A DNA stretch of 20,000 nucleotides from Chromera velia (GCA_018398765.1 JAHBMJ010000149.1:25001-45000); one strand, 5' to 3'; positions 10,201-18,330 are shown, counted from the first letter of the stretch. Numbers and translations: made by a program. Notes: generated from the letters alone by a model not told the origin.

Positions 10201-11452
10201 CCGGAATGCGAATTCTCTTGGATCTCCAACTTTCATGACCCCTTCGCAGCCACGCGATACCTCCCCGCCCTTACCTCCTTCCCGCCTTCCCCCTTCGCTC
10301 CTTTCCGGAATCCACCACAACCAGCCAGCAGCGCCTCCCCTGATAGTCAAGCCCCCTCCTCCTTTCCGCAGGGTGAGTGCAGTCGAAACTTCTCCCCTTG
10401 CACTAGCAGAGGAGAGGGCTCCCAAGCCTCCTACCACCGAAACCGCCCCAGCACCTGCCCCCCCAGAGAGCGAGCCCACTGCCTTCCTCATCATGCGGGG
10501 CGCCTCCACACAGCCGTTGAATTGCTTTCCCGAGTCACGTGCGTCTGTAGGATCTTCAGAAGGCACACCAAACGGTAACAGAAAAACAACAGTGCGCATC
10601 GTGGACAAAAATTCAGATGCAAGGCTGTCGGGTGACCCTCCTGTTTTTGACGTTAACGGGAGGGAGCCCTCGGGTGATTGGTCTCTTCAAGAGCATTTCT
10701 CTGCGACCGAGTCATGGAATCTGCAGCATAACAGAGGCGTTGCCCCCTCAGTCTGCGGATGTTGCAGAGCACGCGCTGGGCTCTCCCCCACGTCCTGTGT
10801 TTTGATGCCCGGACAAGGGAGAGGAGGTGGCAGTCCTGTTCTGAATCAAGGCAGTCAGCAGAACCCCGCGGGGGGATTGCAGGGGGGAAGGAAAAAGACC
10901 TCCTTCGACCTTGCATATGAGCCGAAGAGGACGACTGCCGCAGGGCACTTCCGCCCTGTGCATGAATCAGAAGAGCCCCCCCAGGGCGCGCGGAGTAGGC
11001 CTCGACGGGAGGAAAGCGTCAGGGGTGACTCGAGAAGGGGGGACAGCGTCAGGGGTGACTCGAGAAGGGGGGACAGCGTCAGGGGTTACTCAAGAAGGGA
11101 GGAAAGTCTTAGGGGTGACTCGAGAAGGGGAGACAGCGTGAGTGGTGACTCGAGAAGGGGGGACAGCGTCAGGAGTCACTCGAGAGAGGACGTTATTGAC
11201 AGCAGGGGTGATCGGATGTCTCTCCTGTCTCATAGCTCGCAGCAGCTCCCGCCTCCAAGTCGAAGCCGCGAGGGTCAGATGCTCGAGTCGAGGATGACAG
11301 TTGGAAGGTCAACGAGGCAGTCAGAGACGGGGAGGGGGTCGGTCACTGCCACGTTGACAGAGACGTCGTCATACTCCCAGGTTACAACATCCAACGAGAG
11401 GAGATTGAGCTCTTTAAGAGAAAACGCTCCGCCCTTCACTGGTTTCCGATAG
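633..11452 (+). CDS. Multi-exon surface receptor: flytrap ligand-binding domain, cysteine-rich repeats, multi-pass membrane block, long disordered tail
   Basis: Join of exons 633-1091, 1472-1903, 2290-2444, 2717-3375, 3652-3766, 4205-4979, 5443-6148, 6508-6789, 7252-7330 and 7708-11452: 7407 nt, 2468 residues. Every junction is GT-AG and phase-consistent. Residues 1-31 look like a signal peptide. Residues about 55-460 read as a type-1 periplasmic-binding/ANF-receptor fold (FKIGFVCPLTG at 55-65). About eight CxxC modules lie at 467-607, and a further Cys cluster precedes the first membrane segment at 718. Eight to ten hydrophobic segments fill 718-1336, with a loop of about 180 residues at 908-1089. 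The tail (1337-2468) is Pro/Ser/Arg-rich. Known of such families: flytrap domains bind amino acids or small ligands, and GCC2/GCC3 ephrin-receptor-like repeats are extracellular linkers. Inference: a plasma-membrane chemosensor. The ligand and downstream partner cannot be read. The ATG at 633 has A at -3; Met7 is a weaker alternative. The exact ends of membrane segments are uncertain. Confidence 0.82.
1167..1202 (+). repeat. (TTTC)n microsatellite in intron 1
   Basis: About nine uninterrupted TTTC units. They lie inside intron 1, well upstream of its acceptor. Confidence 0.9.
1472..1903 (+). CDS. Receptor exon 2: flytrap domain, first lobe to hinge
   Basis: Encodes residues 154-297, beginning SMHILGSS directly after a CTGCAG acceptor. 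It contains the alternating strand/helix pattern expected of the fold (KLALLYASD, then AEILLVCNSDDAAGADSVDIVNAMQTLGYDFKA as strand and helix). It ends phase 0 before GTCAGT at 1904. The exon is 432 nt with phase 0 at both ends, so skipping it would not shift the frame. Confidence 0.8.
2290..2444 (+). CDS. Receptor exon 3: flytrap domain, middle
   Basis: Encodes residues 298-349 from AYNTVSFPL through FVTAFKNM. Acceptor CTGCAG at 2284-2289; donor GTCAGT at 2445, phase 2. The Met codon is split AT/G across intron 3 and completed by the first base of exon 4, which fixes both sites. Confidence 0.8.
2717..3375 (+). CDS. Receptor exon 4: end of flytrap domain and most of the cysteine-rich repeats
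   Basis: Encodes residues 349-569. MYGTDPDEYEAAAVGAMNAL and the part up to about 460 complete the binding domain. From Cys467 a series of modules of about 16-17 residues follows, each of the form C-x2-C-P-x-G-x-(Y/F)-...-G-x-x-x-C (for example CPAGSYQPDVGATNC). This spacing is that of the GCC2/GCC3 ephrin-receptor-like repeat. The exon ends phase 1 after CPAG, before a GTCGGC donor. Confidence 0.8.
3652..3766 (+). CDS. Receptor exon 5: last cysteine modules
   Basis: Encodes about 38 residues, including SFCAQCADGFF and FECPRGASC, which continue the repeat from exon 4 across a phase-1 junction (CPAG then RAQSETGQ). Acceptor TTGCAG. The donor GTAGAG at 3767 is the only one of the nine with A at +3. 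Read-through meets TAG at once. Confidence 0.78.
4205..4979 (+). CDS. Receptor exon 6: juxtamembrane cysteines and first membrane segments
   Basis: Encodes residues 607-865. An Arg-rich stretch (ERRRRRRMD) is followed by a Cys cluster (DDCVGANQC, CRRC, CRACP) that ends at 715. Membrane segment 1 is at 718-748 (IWGVALQLLGCLLVMAFLVW), segment 2 near 809-834, and segment 3 begins at 850 (FIYGFAEFLVLLNPFR). The exon ends phase 0 at CGG before GTCGGT. Reading on in frame, the ORF stays open to 5099 but loses the membrane pattern. Confidence 0.78.
5443..6148 (+). CDS. Receptor exon 7: membrane segments 3-5 and large intracellular-type loop
   Basis: Encodes residues 866-1101. TVFLLDCLI completes the segment begun in exon 6, and a further span lies at 883-910. 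Residues 908-1089 form a basic, Pro/Gly/Ser-rich loop without hydrophobic runs. It contains an R-R-R-S site at 1061-1064 that fits the PKA-type RRxS pattern (pattern match only). FCAFCVVLFYL starts the next span. It ends phase 1 before GTCAGT, giving a Trp codon split T/GG. Confidence 0.78.
6348..6384 (+). repeat. (CA)n microsatellite in intron 7
   Basis: CA repeat with one CG interruption near 6358, about 125 nt upstream of the exon 8 acceptor. Confidence 0.9.
6508..6789 (+). CDS. Receptor exon 8: membrane segments, skippable in frame
   Basis: Encodes residues 1101-1194, beginning WHPSLVSYLFEVQQC. A strong membrane span lies at about 1150-1175 (SIVGLTLWGFLLPVSLGTVLYF). The length is 282 nt (94 codons) with phase 1 at both ends. 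Acceptor ATGCAG; donor GTCTGT at 6790. A second donor-like GTCAGT four bases downstream would shift the frame. Confidence 0.78.
7138..7250 (+). repeat. Interrupted (TG)n microsatellite in intron 8
   Basis: Two long TG tracts (about 7138-7172 and 7202-7244) are joined by TATCCGTG/TCTGCG interruptions. The second runs into the exon 9 acceptor and takes the place of a normal pyrimidine tract. Confidence 0.9.
7252..7330 (+). CDS. Receptor exon 9: short exon in the membrane block
   Basis: 79 nt encoding VGYRAQTLGWEAWVMVRRAALLCMPVW across its junctions. The acceptor GTGCAG sits directly after a long TG microsatellite. The Trp codon is split TG/G with exon 10, which selects the GTCAGT donor at 7331 over the GTATGC at 7318; the latter would give the wrong phase. 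Confidence 0.75.
7708..11452 (+). CDS. Receptor exon 10: last membrane segments and disordered cytoplasmic-type tail
   Basis: 3745 nt. The final spans lie at about 1227-1246 (LNLYVLLSALFLVVHLIW), 1256-1283 and 1307-1336. The rest, about 1130 residues, is low in hydrophobic clusters and rich in Pro, Ser, Arg and Glu. It holds a charged helix-like patch near 1473-1493 (EKKKREREDEETRF) next to an RRAS site, long proline-rich stretches between about 1770 and 2170, and a tandem repeat near 2320-2385. Stop TAG at 11450-11452. No catalytic motif of a kinase or cyclase is visible in the tail. Confidence 0.82.
11011..11190 (+). repeat. 30-bp tandem repeat coding for RRGDSVRGDS-type decapeptides
   Basis: About six copies of a 30-bp unit near the end of exon 10. 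Each gives ten residues (consensus RRGDSVRGDS, with variants REES, RGYS, VSGD, VRSHS). The unit is a multiple of three, so copy-number change would keep the frame. It is Arg/Ser/Asp-rich and probably disordered. Confidence 0.88.
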
Positions 11453-12040
11453 CATGGTGACCAGGTGACGGCGCAAGCAGCTCAGCAAGTGGCAATGTCA
11501 TCATCAGAATAGTGATCGATTGATTCATTGACCAGTTGATTGAGTGATTAATTAATTGACTGGTGAATCCGTGTTTTACAAACACTATAAATGCTAGTAT
11601 TTCTGTGTATCTCTAGCTATATCTAGCTCTGTATGCGCATCTTTTACAGGGAAAACATTTAAGGAAAGGGAATAATACTAATTTTCCCAAATAATAATAA
11701 TAATTTTTCTAAACTATTTTATTTTTATGTATTTTCCTATATTTTCCCCTTACTTTGAAGTTATAACGGCGGTTGTTTTGGTTTTGTACTACTACTATAT
11801 ATTTAAATGATATTTTTAACTAGATTTTTAAGTGTTGCGCAACTGTTTAGACGTGTGCACATGTGCTTGACCGGCGTTTTAAAAATCTAGTAAAAAATAA
11901 TCATTGTTCTAAACTATGCATGCATGGTTACTATGTAGTCAATTTGTTTTTTAATATTACCTGTCTATACGTAGTATGCTTCGGACATCATTTCTTAGGA
12001 TAGTTCTCACTATGCTCAGTATATAGACCTAGGCATGGTT
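11453..12040. other. AT-rich intergenic spacer, 3' flank of the receptor gene
   Basis: The base composition falls sharply after the stop codon. TGATTGATT/AATTAATT runs occur at 11513-11560, then (AAT)n at about 11690-11705. The 3' UTR and polyadenylation site must lie here but I cannot place them. No ORF is worth keeping. Confidence 0.6.
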
Positions 12041-12120
12041 TATACATACATACATTCTTACATACATTCTGGACTTGGAGAATATAATGTATATACACAA
12101 TGTATATAAACATCATTTTA
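12040..12120 (+). repeat. ATACATAC-rich tract, left copy
   Basis: An ATACATACATTCT array followed by GGA...GAAT.TAATGTATAT...TATATAAAC. A similar arrangement occurs in the same orientation at about 12955-13040. Both are AT-rich, so the homology is only moderately supported. Confidence 0.4.
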
Positions 12121-12290
12121 AAAAAATAGTAGAGTAATCAACTCATTACTAAATTAGTTCTAATAAAATGTCTAGTAACATATACACACTAATATAAATT
12201 ATATACTTTGTATATAAAATTCTATTGGCAGTCGACTTGTCAATTCTCAAGAGCCCTCTATCTACCTCTATCTCAGCCTCTATCCCTTCT

Positions 12291-12700
12291 TCACACTGCA
12301 ACGATCACACCAGTCTTCTTGTCAAAAAAAAACATATGTTTTGCGTCCTCTGCGATTGTGGGCTTCCCATCTACCCAGGTAAGACGGACTTGGGGAATGA
12401 ACCACAGAACCTTGCCGAATTTAGCAGAGTGCGCAGCAATGGCACCTTCATCAGAGCTATTAATCAGCTGGTCCCCGCCTGCAAAATACATAACCCCGTC
12501 CTTGTAGAACTTTGAATGCATCCCACCCCTCCTCGAGGGTCTCGGCTACATCTGCAAGGAGGGTCTGTATATTGTCGTCCTCGATTTTTTGTCCTCCTTA
12601 TCCTCGTCTCCTTCTTTCTCATCCTCCTCATCTTCATCTTCTTCATCAGATGTGCAAGACTGTTCATCCTCATTCTTGAAGCCAGAACGGGCTTGCAAGT
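12291..12700 (-). pseudogene. Decayed coding stretch, family not recognised
   Basis: On the minus strand, 12521-12291 reads as a globular-looking C-terminal piece (for example LTWVDGKPTIAEDAKHMFFF) ending in a TGA stop at 12293-12291. Upstream, in other frames, lie an acidic run (DEEDEDEEDEKEGDEDKEDKK, about 12645-12595) and NIQTLLADVAETLEEGWDAF (about 12575-12515). At least two frame changes are needed to read through. The composition is more protein-like than the opposite strand. It may be a degraded transposon ORF or a retro-copied gene. Alternatively, TTTTGCAG on the minus strand near 12482 could be a splice acceptor. Confidence 0.4.
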
Positions 12701-12954
12701 TCTTTGAAATCACAGCTGTCCTACTTAAAGTTTTTTTGGCAGCTTTTTGTATGAAATGTTATAGTCTCCTCCTTGTTTATCACCTAGCTTATCATGTACC
12801 AGCTTTGTCACTAGTATATAGTAATAGACCAACTACTAAACTTACTATACAAACTAGTATATAAAGTTGACCTAGAACTTGACTAAAAACTTAAGTGGCA
12901 TTGTTTCAGGCTTTGTCAGGAATTTCATTTTGAAAATAACTTTTGCAACATTAG

Positions 12955-13040
12955 TTTACATACATTATATACATACATATATACATACATACATACATTC
13001 TTGATGGACAGAATTTAATGTATGTATTTATATATAAACC
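12955..13040 (+). repeat. ATACATAC-rich tract, right copy
   Basis: ATATACATACATACATACATTCTTGATGGACAGAATTTAATG-type sequence resembling 12040-12120 in the same orientation. Together the two bracket the decayed ORF. Confidence 0.4.
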
Positions 13041-13249
13041 ACACCTAGATATAGATATGTTGTTAATTAATAAAAAGTCTATAGTAAAAAGTAACAATTT
13101 CTTTTGATTGTATTATTAACTAGACTCAGGGCCGATTTTCTATATTTTTATTGTATGTGGGATAATTAGAATGCCCAAATGAGAAAAGTTAATGAGAATA
13201 ATATTTTGGAATCCCTAATTCCCAATTGGGAGGCAGAGGTGTTAAAGAC

Positions 13250-13375
13250 TTGGCGCTTTACATAGTAAACGCCGGGTTTGCCGGGTCGGGCGAAGGCCGA
13301 CCTGGTAGCTAGACCCAGCTCAAACCCGGCGCGCCGGGGAGCGGCCAAAGGCCACAACCTGGCGCGTCATATCTA
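13250..13375. other. GC-rich self-complementary island in AT-rich spacer
   Basis: CGCCGGGTTTG (13270-13280) and CAAACCCGGCG (13321-13331) are exact 11-bp inverted arms. The 40-nt interior holds another hairpin, GGTCGG...CCGACC (about 13284-13302), and a weaker CTGG/CCAG pair. A palindrome GGCGCGCC and a GGCCAAAGGCC hairpin follow. It could be a structured RNA, a SINE-like relic or a foldback fragment. No tRNA is recognisable. Confidence 0.5.
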
Positions 13376-14560
13376 GGACATTCGAGGACAAAGAGACAGA
13401 CCCGGCTCCAAAAAGTTGCACGAACTGATTGACTATCTAAGTCCAGCATACGTCATGAAGAACATGTCATAATTGAAATCATCTGACAGCTGGAAAGAGT
13501 TGAATCATCTCTAGAAAAGGGAAGAGGTGGAATGCATGAGGGACTCTGAGTGGAGAGAAATGAGTTTGGATGTGTATTAGTGTGTGTTACGGTATTAATA
13601 TCTTTATGTGTGTTCGATCTAGTGTGTCGTACTAGTGATCGGTAGGAGTGAAAGTAAAAAAACACGGTAGCCGGTTGTGTAAAAAAAGCTAGAAAGATAT
13701 ATTTCTGCTTATAGAAAAACGTGGTGATCATTCATGAGAGGGTGAAGTGATTGAAAAGAAGTAGAAGAGCTAGATGTGAGCCATTTCGAACTTCAAACAT
13801 TTTTTTCTAGATTTTTTTCTATATGTCAAAAACTTACTAAGTGTATACAAAGCAGTATTTTTCTGGATAACAATTCTGAAACTCGATCAAAGATTTCAAA
13901 TCGATGTGAACACCAATTAACTTTACATAAACATTTAACGGTTTTAAGCTCAATATTAAAACTAGTATTAAAAACATAATTGGAAATTTGGTTTTCCAAT
14001 TGGAAATCTAATTTTTCAATTGGAAATCATCTATTGGAAATCATATACTGTGCATTCTTTTCGATCTATACAATTCTAAAATTTAGCCAATGATTTCTAG
14101 TGATATACTTACCTTGATCTAATACTTGACGATAGTCACGATACTAAGATTTGTACGACATCCAGCTTCAAATAAAGCTCTATGAATTGAAAAACAAAAA
14201 AACAAACGAAAGGCAGAAGGCTTACAAAGCCCACAGGAGCTTAGATTGCAGAAAAAAATATAACAGAGGCTGGAAATTCAATGCCCTAATCCCTCTCTCC
14301 AGGCTCCCGCCCTCTCTCCCTCCTTTTGCTCCGCACTCCTTTAATCGTCCATTAAGGCACCTAGTTAAGGCACTTTAGCCCTCAACACAACACACTAGCA
14401 TGAAACAACACTGCCAGCTCCTTGAATGACCAGGAGGCCTGACTGAGAACCACATTTTCAAGAAAGCCGATAGTATAACTGTTTATACAGGCCCACCACC
14501 TACGAGTACCCATTAATATTGGCAACCGTTAAATTCAAGTTCTTTCATCATTCTACGACT
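13376..14560. other. AT-rich intergenic DNA
   Basis: No supportable gene. Short ORFs here have no domain-like composition. The only structure seen is the CAATTGG repeat cluster at 13976-14045. Confidence 0.5.
13976..14045. repeat. Cluster of CAATTGGAAAT short repeats
   Basis: Four copies of (CC)AATTGGAAAT occur at 15-21-nt spacing, two extended to the palindromic TTCCAATTGGAA or a near version. No known function. Confidence 0.6.
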
Positions 14561-14589
14561 CGGAGGTTCAAATGTACCCACTATGTTAT

Positions 14590-15265
14590 CCCTCTTTGCC
14601 CCGGAAGTTCCCCCCTTGGCCCCCTCCTCCCCCCTCATGCTGATCAAAGAAAGCCTTAGGATGACCAATGGCATGGGAGCCCCCTTCTTGCCCCCCGCGC
14701 TGATCAGAAAAAGGATAAACATAGGATCCCCCTCCTCCCCCGTCCCCCCTCCCCCGCACTGATCAGAGAAAGGATGACCATAGGAGCCCCCTCCTCGCCC
14801 CCCGCACTGATCAAAGAAAGGATGAACATAGAACCCCCTTCCTCCCCCCCCGTGCTGATCAGAGAAAGGACGACGATGGAACCCCCCTCCTTGCCCCCCA
14901 CGCTGATCACAGAAAGAACGAATATAGGACCTCCCTCCTCCCCCCTGTGCTGATCAGAAAAAAGAAAAAGGACGAACATAGGACCCCCTTCCTCCCCCCC
15001 TGCGCTGATCAAAGAAAGGACGACCAATGGCATGGGAGCCCCTTCCTCCTCCCCCGCGCTGATCAGAGAAAGGACGACCAATGGCCAATGCTAGCTAATG
15101 GTATGGGACCTCCTCCTCCCCCTCCGCGCTGATCAGAGAAAGGACAACCATGGGAGCCCCCTCCTCACCCTCCGCGCTAATCTGAGAAAGGACAAACACA
15201 GGAACCCCTTCCTTGCCTCCTGTACTGATTAGAGAAAGGACGAACACAGGACTCTCCATCGTTCC
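14590..15265. repeat. Minisatellite, basic period 48 bp
   Basis: About 12 degenerate units, each with CTGATCAGAGAAAGGACGA and then a G/A spacer and C/T-rich block. CTGATC starts near 14640, 14700, 14759, 14807, 14855, 14903, 14950, 15005, 15059, 15129, 15177 and 15225. Five or six spacings are 47-48 bp; the others (54-70 bp) carry an inserted AATGGCATGG-like segment. Because 48 is a multiple of three, the minus strand stays open for long stretches and yields repeats like VLSLISAGGEEGAP. I treat these as by-products of the repeat, not a protein. Confidence 0.85.
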
Positions 15266-15284
15266 CTGTCGGCAGTCCAGCATG

Positions 15285-15970
15285 TCCAGTCAGGAAGAAC
15301 CCAGGATTGGCATTCTACGCGTACCTTTGAGGCAGCACGGAGGCTGCTAAGGGTCTGTAAGGAATAGGGCCGGGGGAAAGAGAGTCTAGCGGGGAAGGGG
15401 AGAATGGAAGAAGGAGGTCTAGAAGGAGGTCGAATTCCTGAGAGTTCCTCTTATACTCCCCCGCCCCCCCCCTCTGCCATCAGGTTAAGGACAGGGAGGG
15501 TAACTGTAGAAGGAAGCGCTCCGTTGCTAGGTTAGATGTGAGACGTGTCATAAATAGTGTTGCCAAATTGAGACAAAGGGGCAATGCCGGGAGAACCATG
15601 CCTAAATATACTAGAAGGACCACCTATTTGACTAAAAGGGCTCAGCGCCACCCCAGAAACCCCGAAGGGCGAACGTGTTAAGCCTTTGTCATGAGTGTTT
15701 TCATAGTGTTTTCAGATTGGGGCGAAGGAAGGCCACTTCCCCCGCATATCCCGCTATCCTTCACCTATAGGCCACGGAATCTGGAATTAAATGGCCAACC
15801 CCTAGCAGGGGGCGTTCATCCTCATCTCATCTGAACTATGGAGGCACGACAGCTGCGGCTGCAGATTCTGTCTGTCTCTGAACATCCTGCAGAGGAGAGG
15901 TCTCACTGTCACAGACGAGGCCTATGGCTGCAGCTGCACATAATACAGTACTCACTATATTAAGCGCTGC
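15285..15970. other. Intergenic DNA without a recognisable gene
   Basis: Mixed-composition sequence with purine-rich (15375-15435) and C-rich (15459-15474) runs and two CAGCTGC-containing patches near 15848 and 15928. No supportable ORF on either strand. Confidence 0.5.
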
Positions 15971-15973
15971 ATA

Positions 15974-16847
15974 CTACATTTGCTCCTCTCTCAGAGAACG
16001 CCGCTCCCAGTTTGTTATCCTCTGTGATTTGTCCAACAAGTGACCAAACACAAAATCAACCACATCACCGAGACTCACGAGATCCTCTCTCTCTTTCCTC
16101 CTGCCGCCTCCTTTAGGAGTCTTACTGGGAGTCTCGAAGAACCCATGACCAACGCTAGGGTCTGGGGTCTGAGGGACATACTCTTCTCTTGGTGAAAGAA
16201 TAGCAGCTGCACCAGCAGCAGCAAAACTGCTTAGCTGATATGAAGGAGTAGAGGGGGGCTGTACAACTTGAAGTTGAACTTCTGTCTGAGTATTGGGTTT
16301 CTCTGCTCGAAGGGGGCAACTTTTCAGTCTCATTTTCCTCTTTGCGTTCTAAGACTTTAGTGACTGTGACTGTCTTGCTGAGAAACAGAGAGGGATTCGA
16401 GAGATTACATGGAGACGGAACAGTAGAAGGGGAAAATCTCTCTCTGGACTGTTGCTCTTTTTGAGGGGAATGATGCTCATCCACAGTGACGTTATGTTGT
16501 ATGGTTATGCTTTCTCTCTTTGCAGGCTGAGAGGGCTGAGAGCCCCCTGGCGAGTGTTTGGGTAGAGAAACAGATACCAGGATCTCCCCCGCTGCCTCGG
16601 CTGTTGCGGCGGAATGTTGAGAAAGAGGGGTAGAAGCGGGCGGCTGGGGATTCAGATACGGATCTGTCAGGACTGGAGGCCCTACACGTATCTGCTTTCT
16701 ATTTGCTGTGTAGCAGAGAGCAATCAGCTCCAGCTGAGGAGAAGCTTTCAAATGCCCCGTTGGCCCTACAACGCACGCCCACAGCATCTGCCAGTCCTGT
16801 CTAAAAAACTGTATCCCCACCTTTGTTGGCCATCTTTTGGTAAACAA
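15974..16847 (-). pseudogene. Coding-like segment broken by one frameshift, family not recognised
   Basis: Minus strand. 16847-16320 gives about 175 codons (KASPQLELIALCYTANRK, then a Ser/Pro/Glu-rich region). The next frame runs from 16333 to a stop at 15974 and has a plausible C-terminus (SLGDVVDFVFGHLLDKSQ). The switch falls at a run of five G on the + strand (16312-16316); one base fewer would join the frames into about 290 residues. The first frame has stops immediately upstream of an ATACAG acceptor-like site, so it may be an internal or last exon. It could be a real gene with an assembly error, a pseudogene, or a transposon gag-like ORF. Confidence 0.4.
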
Positions 16848-16849
16848 CT

Positions 16850-17350
16850 GTATCTATCATCAGGATCTCCCCTACCCCCCTCCACGCTGCATGCACTCAT
16901 GAACCATTGGTTCATGTTTTGGTGATGAGCTGCCCAAAATTCATTTATAGGCAAAAAGTCTTCTTGTGAGGGGCAAAAACCCCCCTAAAAACACGCTAAA
17001 ACCCCCTTTAAAAACCATAAAATTCACTTTTCAAAGAGGCTCTGCCAAAAATTCAGGAGTCACTGCGTTTCCATCCCCCTTGAAAGAGAAAAGAGATCAA
17101 TGAAGAAGACCTGGGGATGGGAGAGAGTGGGGATTGTTTTTTTGCAGAAAGGGAGACCGGAAGCAGAAACAAGCAACATGATTTGCTGGACCTGGTTTGA
17201 GGTAAAGACAGCAATCTGGAGGAGGACGGTACGCGGTCTCTCGTTCTGAAACACAAAGGGAAGCAAAGAAGGCTTTCATTCATAGTCAACACCTATAAGC
17301 CCCCCCCGAGACGAGCCAACGCTTTTCAGGGTCTCTTGAACATCCTTCAG
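16850..17350. other. Spacer between minus-strand coding-like pieces
   Basis: Only fragmentary short ORFs. It includes an A/C-run segment at about 16974-17025 (CCCCCCTAAAAACACGC and neighbours). No gene supported. Confidence 0.35.
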
Positions 17351-17798
17351 CTAGTCAAGTGTCTGTACTAAGTGCACAGACTCATAAAGAGAATATGGAC
17401 TGTTGCTGAGAGGCCACTTAAAAGACCTCCCCATGGTGAGAGCAGGTATGGGGGCTTTCTGAATGTCCACTTCATCACCTTGGGTCTCTTCTTTGTTTTC
17501 TTGCTCCTGCTGGCCTCTGAGGTCATCCCTCTGGTTGTCGGGTGGGGCCACTTTTTGGATTGGGCCCACGACAATATAGAAAGAGAGCTGGAAGTTTCTG
17601 GTCTAGGTGTTAGCGTCGAATAGCACTGCCACAACACTTCCAAAAGCCGTCCCCCCATGCAATCCCCCCAACAGGAACAACCACGTTCGAATTATAGACC
17701 GCTCTTGTGAAAGTACCCCCGTGTTTTTCATTGCCTGCCTCCCTCTCGATCTGTGCTCGCTTGTTATGGAGCCTGGTGGCGGCATTCACCATAGCCAT
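17351..17798 (-). pseudogene. Coding-like minus-strand scraps next to the foldback element
   Basis: 17798-17610 reads as a basic, globular-looking piece (NAATRLHNKRAQIEREAGNE, then VVVPVGGIAWGDGFWKCCG). After a frame change, 17569-17351 reads VGPIQKVAPPDNQRDDL and a hydrophilic C-terminal part ending at a TAG, with open sequence continuing for about 20 codons beyond it. No family recognised. The first piece starts exactly at the edge of the inverted repeat at 17799, suggesting truncation of a former gene. Confidence 0.3.
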
Positions 17799-18008
17799 AT
17801 GGCTTGCTTAGTCAGACATACAAACTCCCAGTAAAATGCTATGAAACTACTAGGTAGATTAGCGAACATGCCTAGTAGACCGGGAGGTCTTCTAGGCAGT
17901 CTACCTGGGGTCTACCAAGCAAGTGCCTAGTGACTCCTAGGGAGCTACCAGGCAAACACTAAAACATTCCTAGGCACCATCTAGGTAAGTTCCTATCCTA
18001 TCCTAAGC
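17799..18008 (+). repeat. Left terminal inverted repeat
   Basis: Contains seven CTAGG/CCTAG motifs at roughly 10-50-nt spacing and ends in CCATCTAGGTAAGTTCC..., which recurs in inverse at 19201-19232. Confidence 0.65.
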
Positions 18009-18239
18009 AAGCTTAGACAAAGGGTTCTTTGAAAAAATGATGTTAGATAATGATACTTATGTAGAAATAACCATAATATGATTTTAGAGCATTAAGAGTC
18101 AGTATGCAAAATATTTTTTCAAGGCAACCTCCAAGGTGTTCTACCCAGAAACAAACCCATTAGCCATGCATAGCCCAAGCCACAGTCGTTGAGGCTTGGG
18201 TAGTAGCTGCAATCCCTGACTACTTGGTGCAGTTTTGGC

Positions 18240-18330
18240 GAGCTTCCATAGGGGTGTATGACACCGAGGGGGGGGTGGTGTGCAGCACTACAAGAGCTGA
18301 GGATGGATGCCGCCCCCCGGTATGATTCAG
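18240..18330. repeat. G-run module, copy A
   Basis: GACACCGAGGGGGGGG followed by TGGTGTGCAGCAC. It is a diverged copy of the module at 18725-18760. Confidence 0.5.

Noticed and set aside
9014-10608. Long minus-strand frames opposite exon 10
   Set aside because: Shadows of the proline/serine-rich tail; Gly/Arg-rich antisense composition and no start context or splice support.
11513-11570. Terminator-like hairpin after the receptor stop codon
   Set aside because: Only a 6-bp ACCAGT/ACTGGT pairing within AT-rich repeats; bacterial-type terminators are not expected in a eukaryotic nuclear gene.
13302-13331. tRNA or tRNA-derived SINE with box A/B
   Set aside because: GCTCAAACCC resembles box B but no box A lies at a suitable distance, and no cloverleaf with an anticodon arm can be drawn.
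14513-15283. Minus-strand repeat protein from the minisatellite
   Set aside because: The frames stay open because the repeat unit is a multiple of three; there is no signal peptide, no unique domain, and frame breaks occur between arrays.
16974-17025. Possible telomere-like CCCTAAAA units
   Set aside because: Only irregular single occurrences with variable spacing, not a tandem array.
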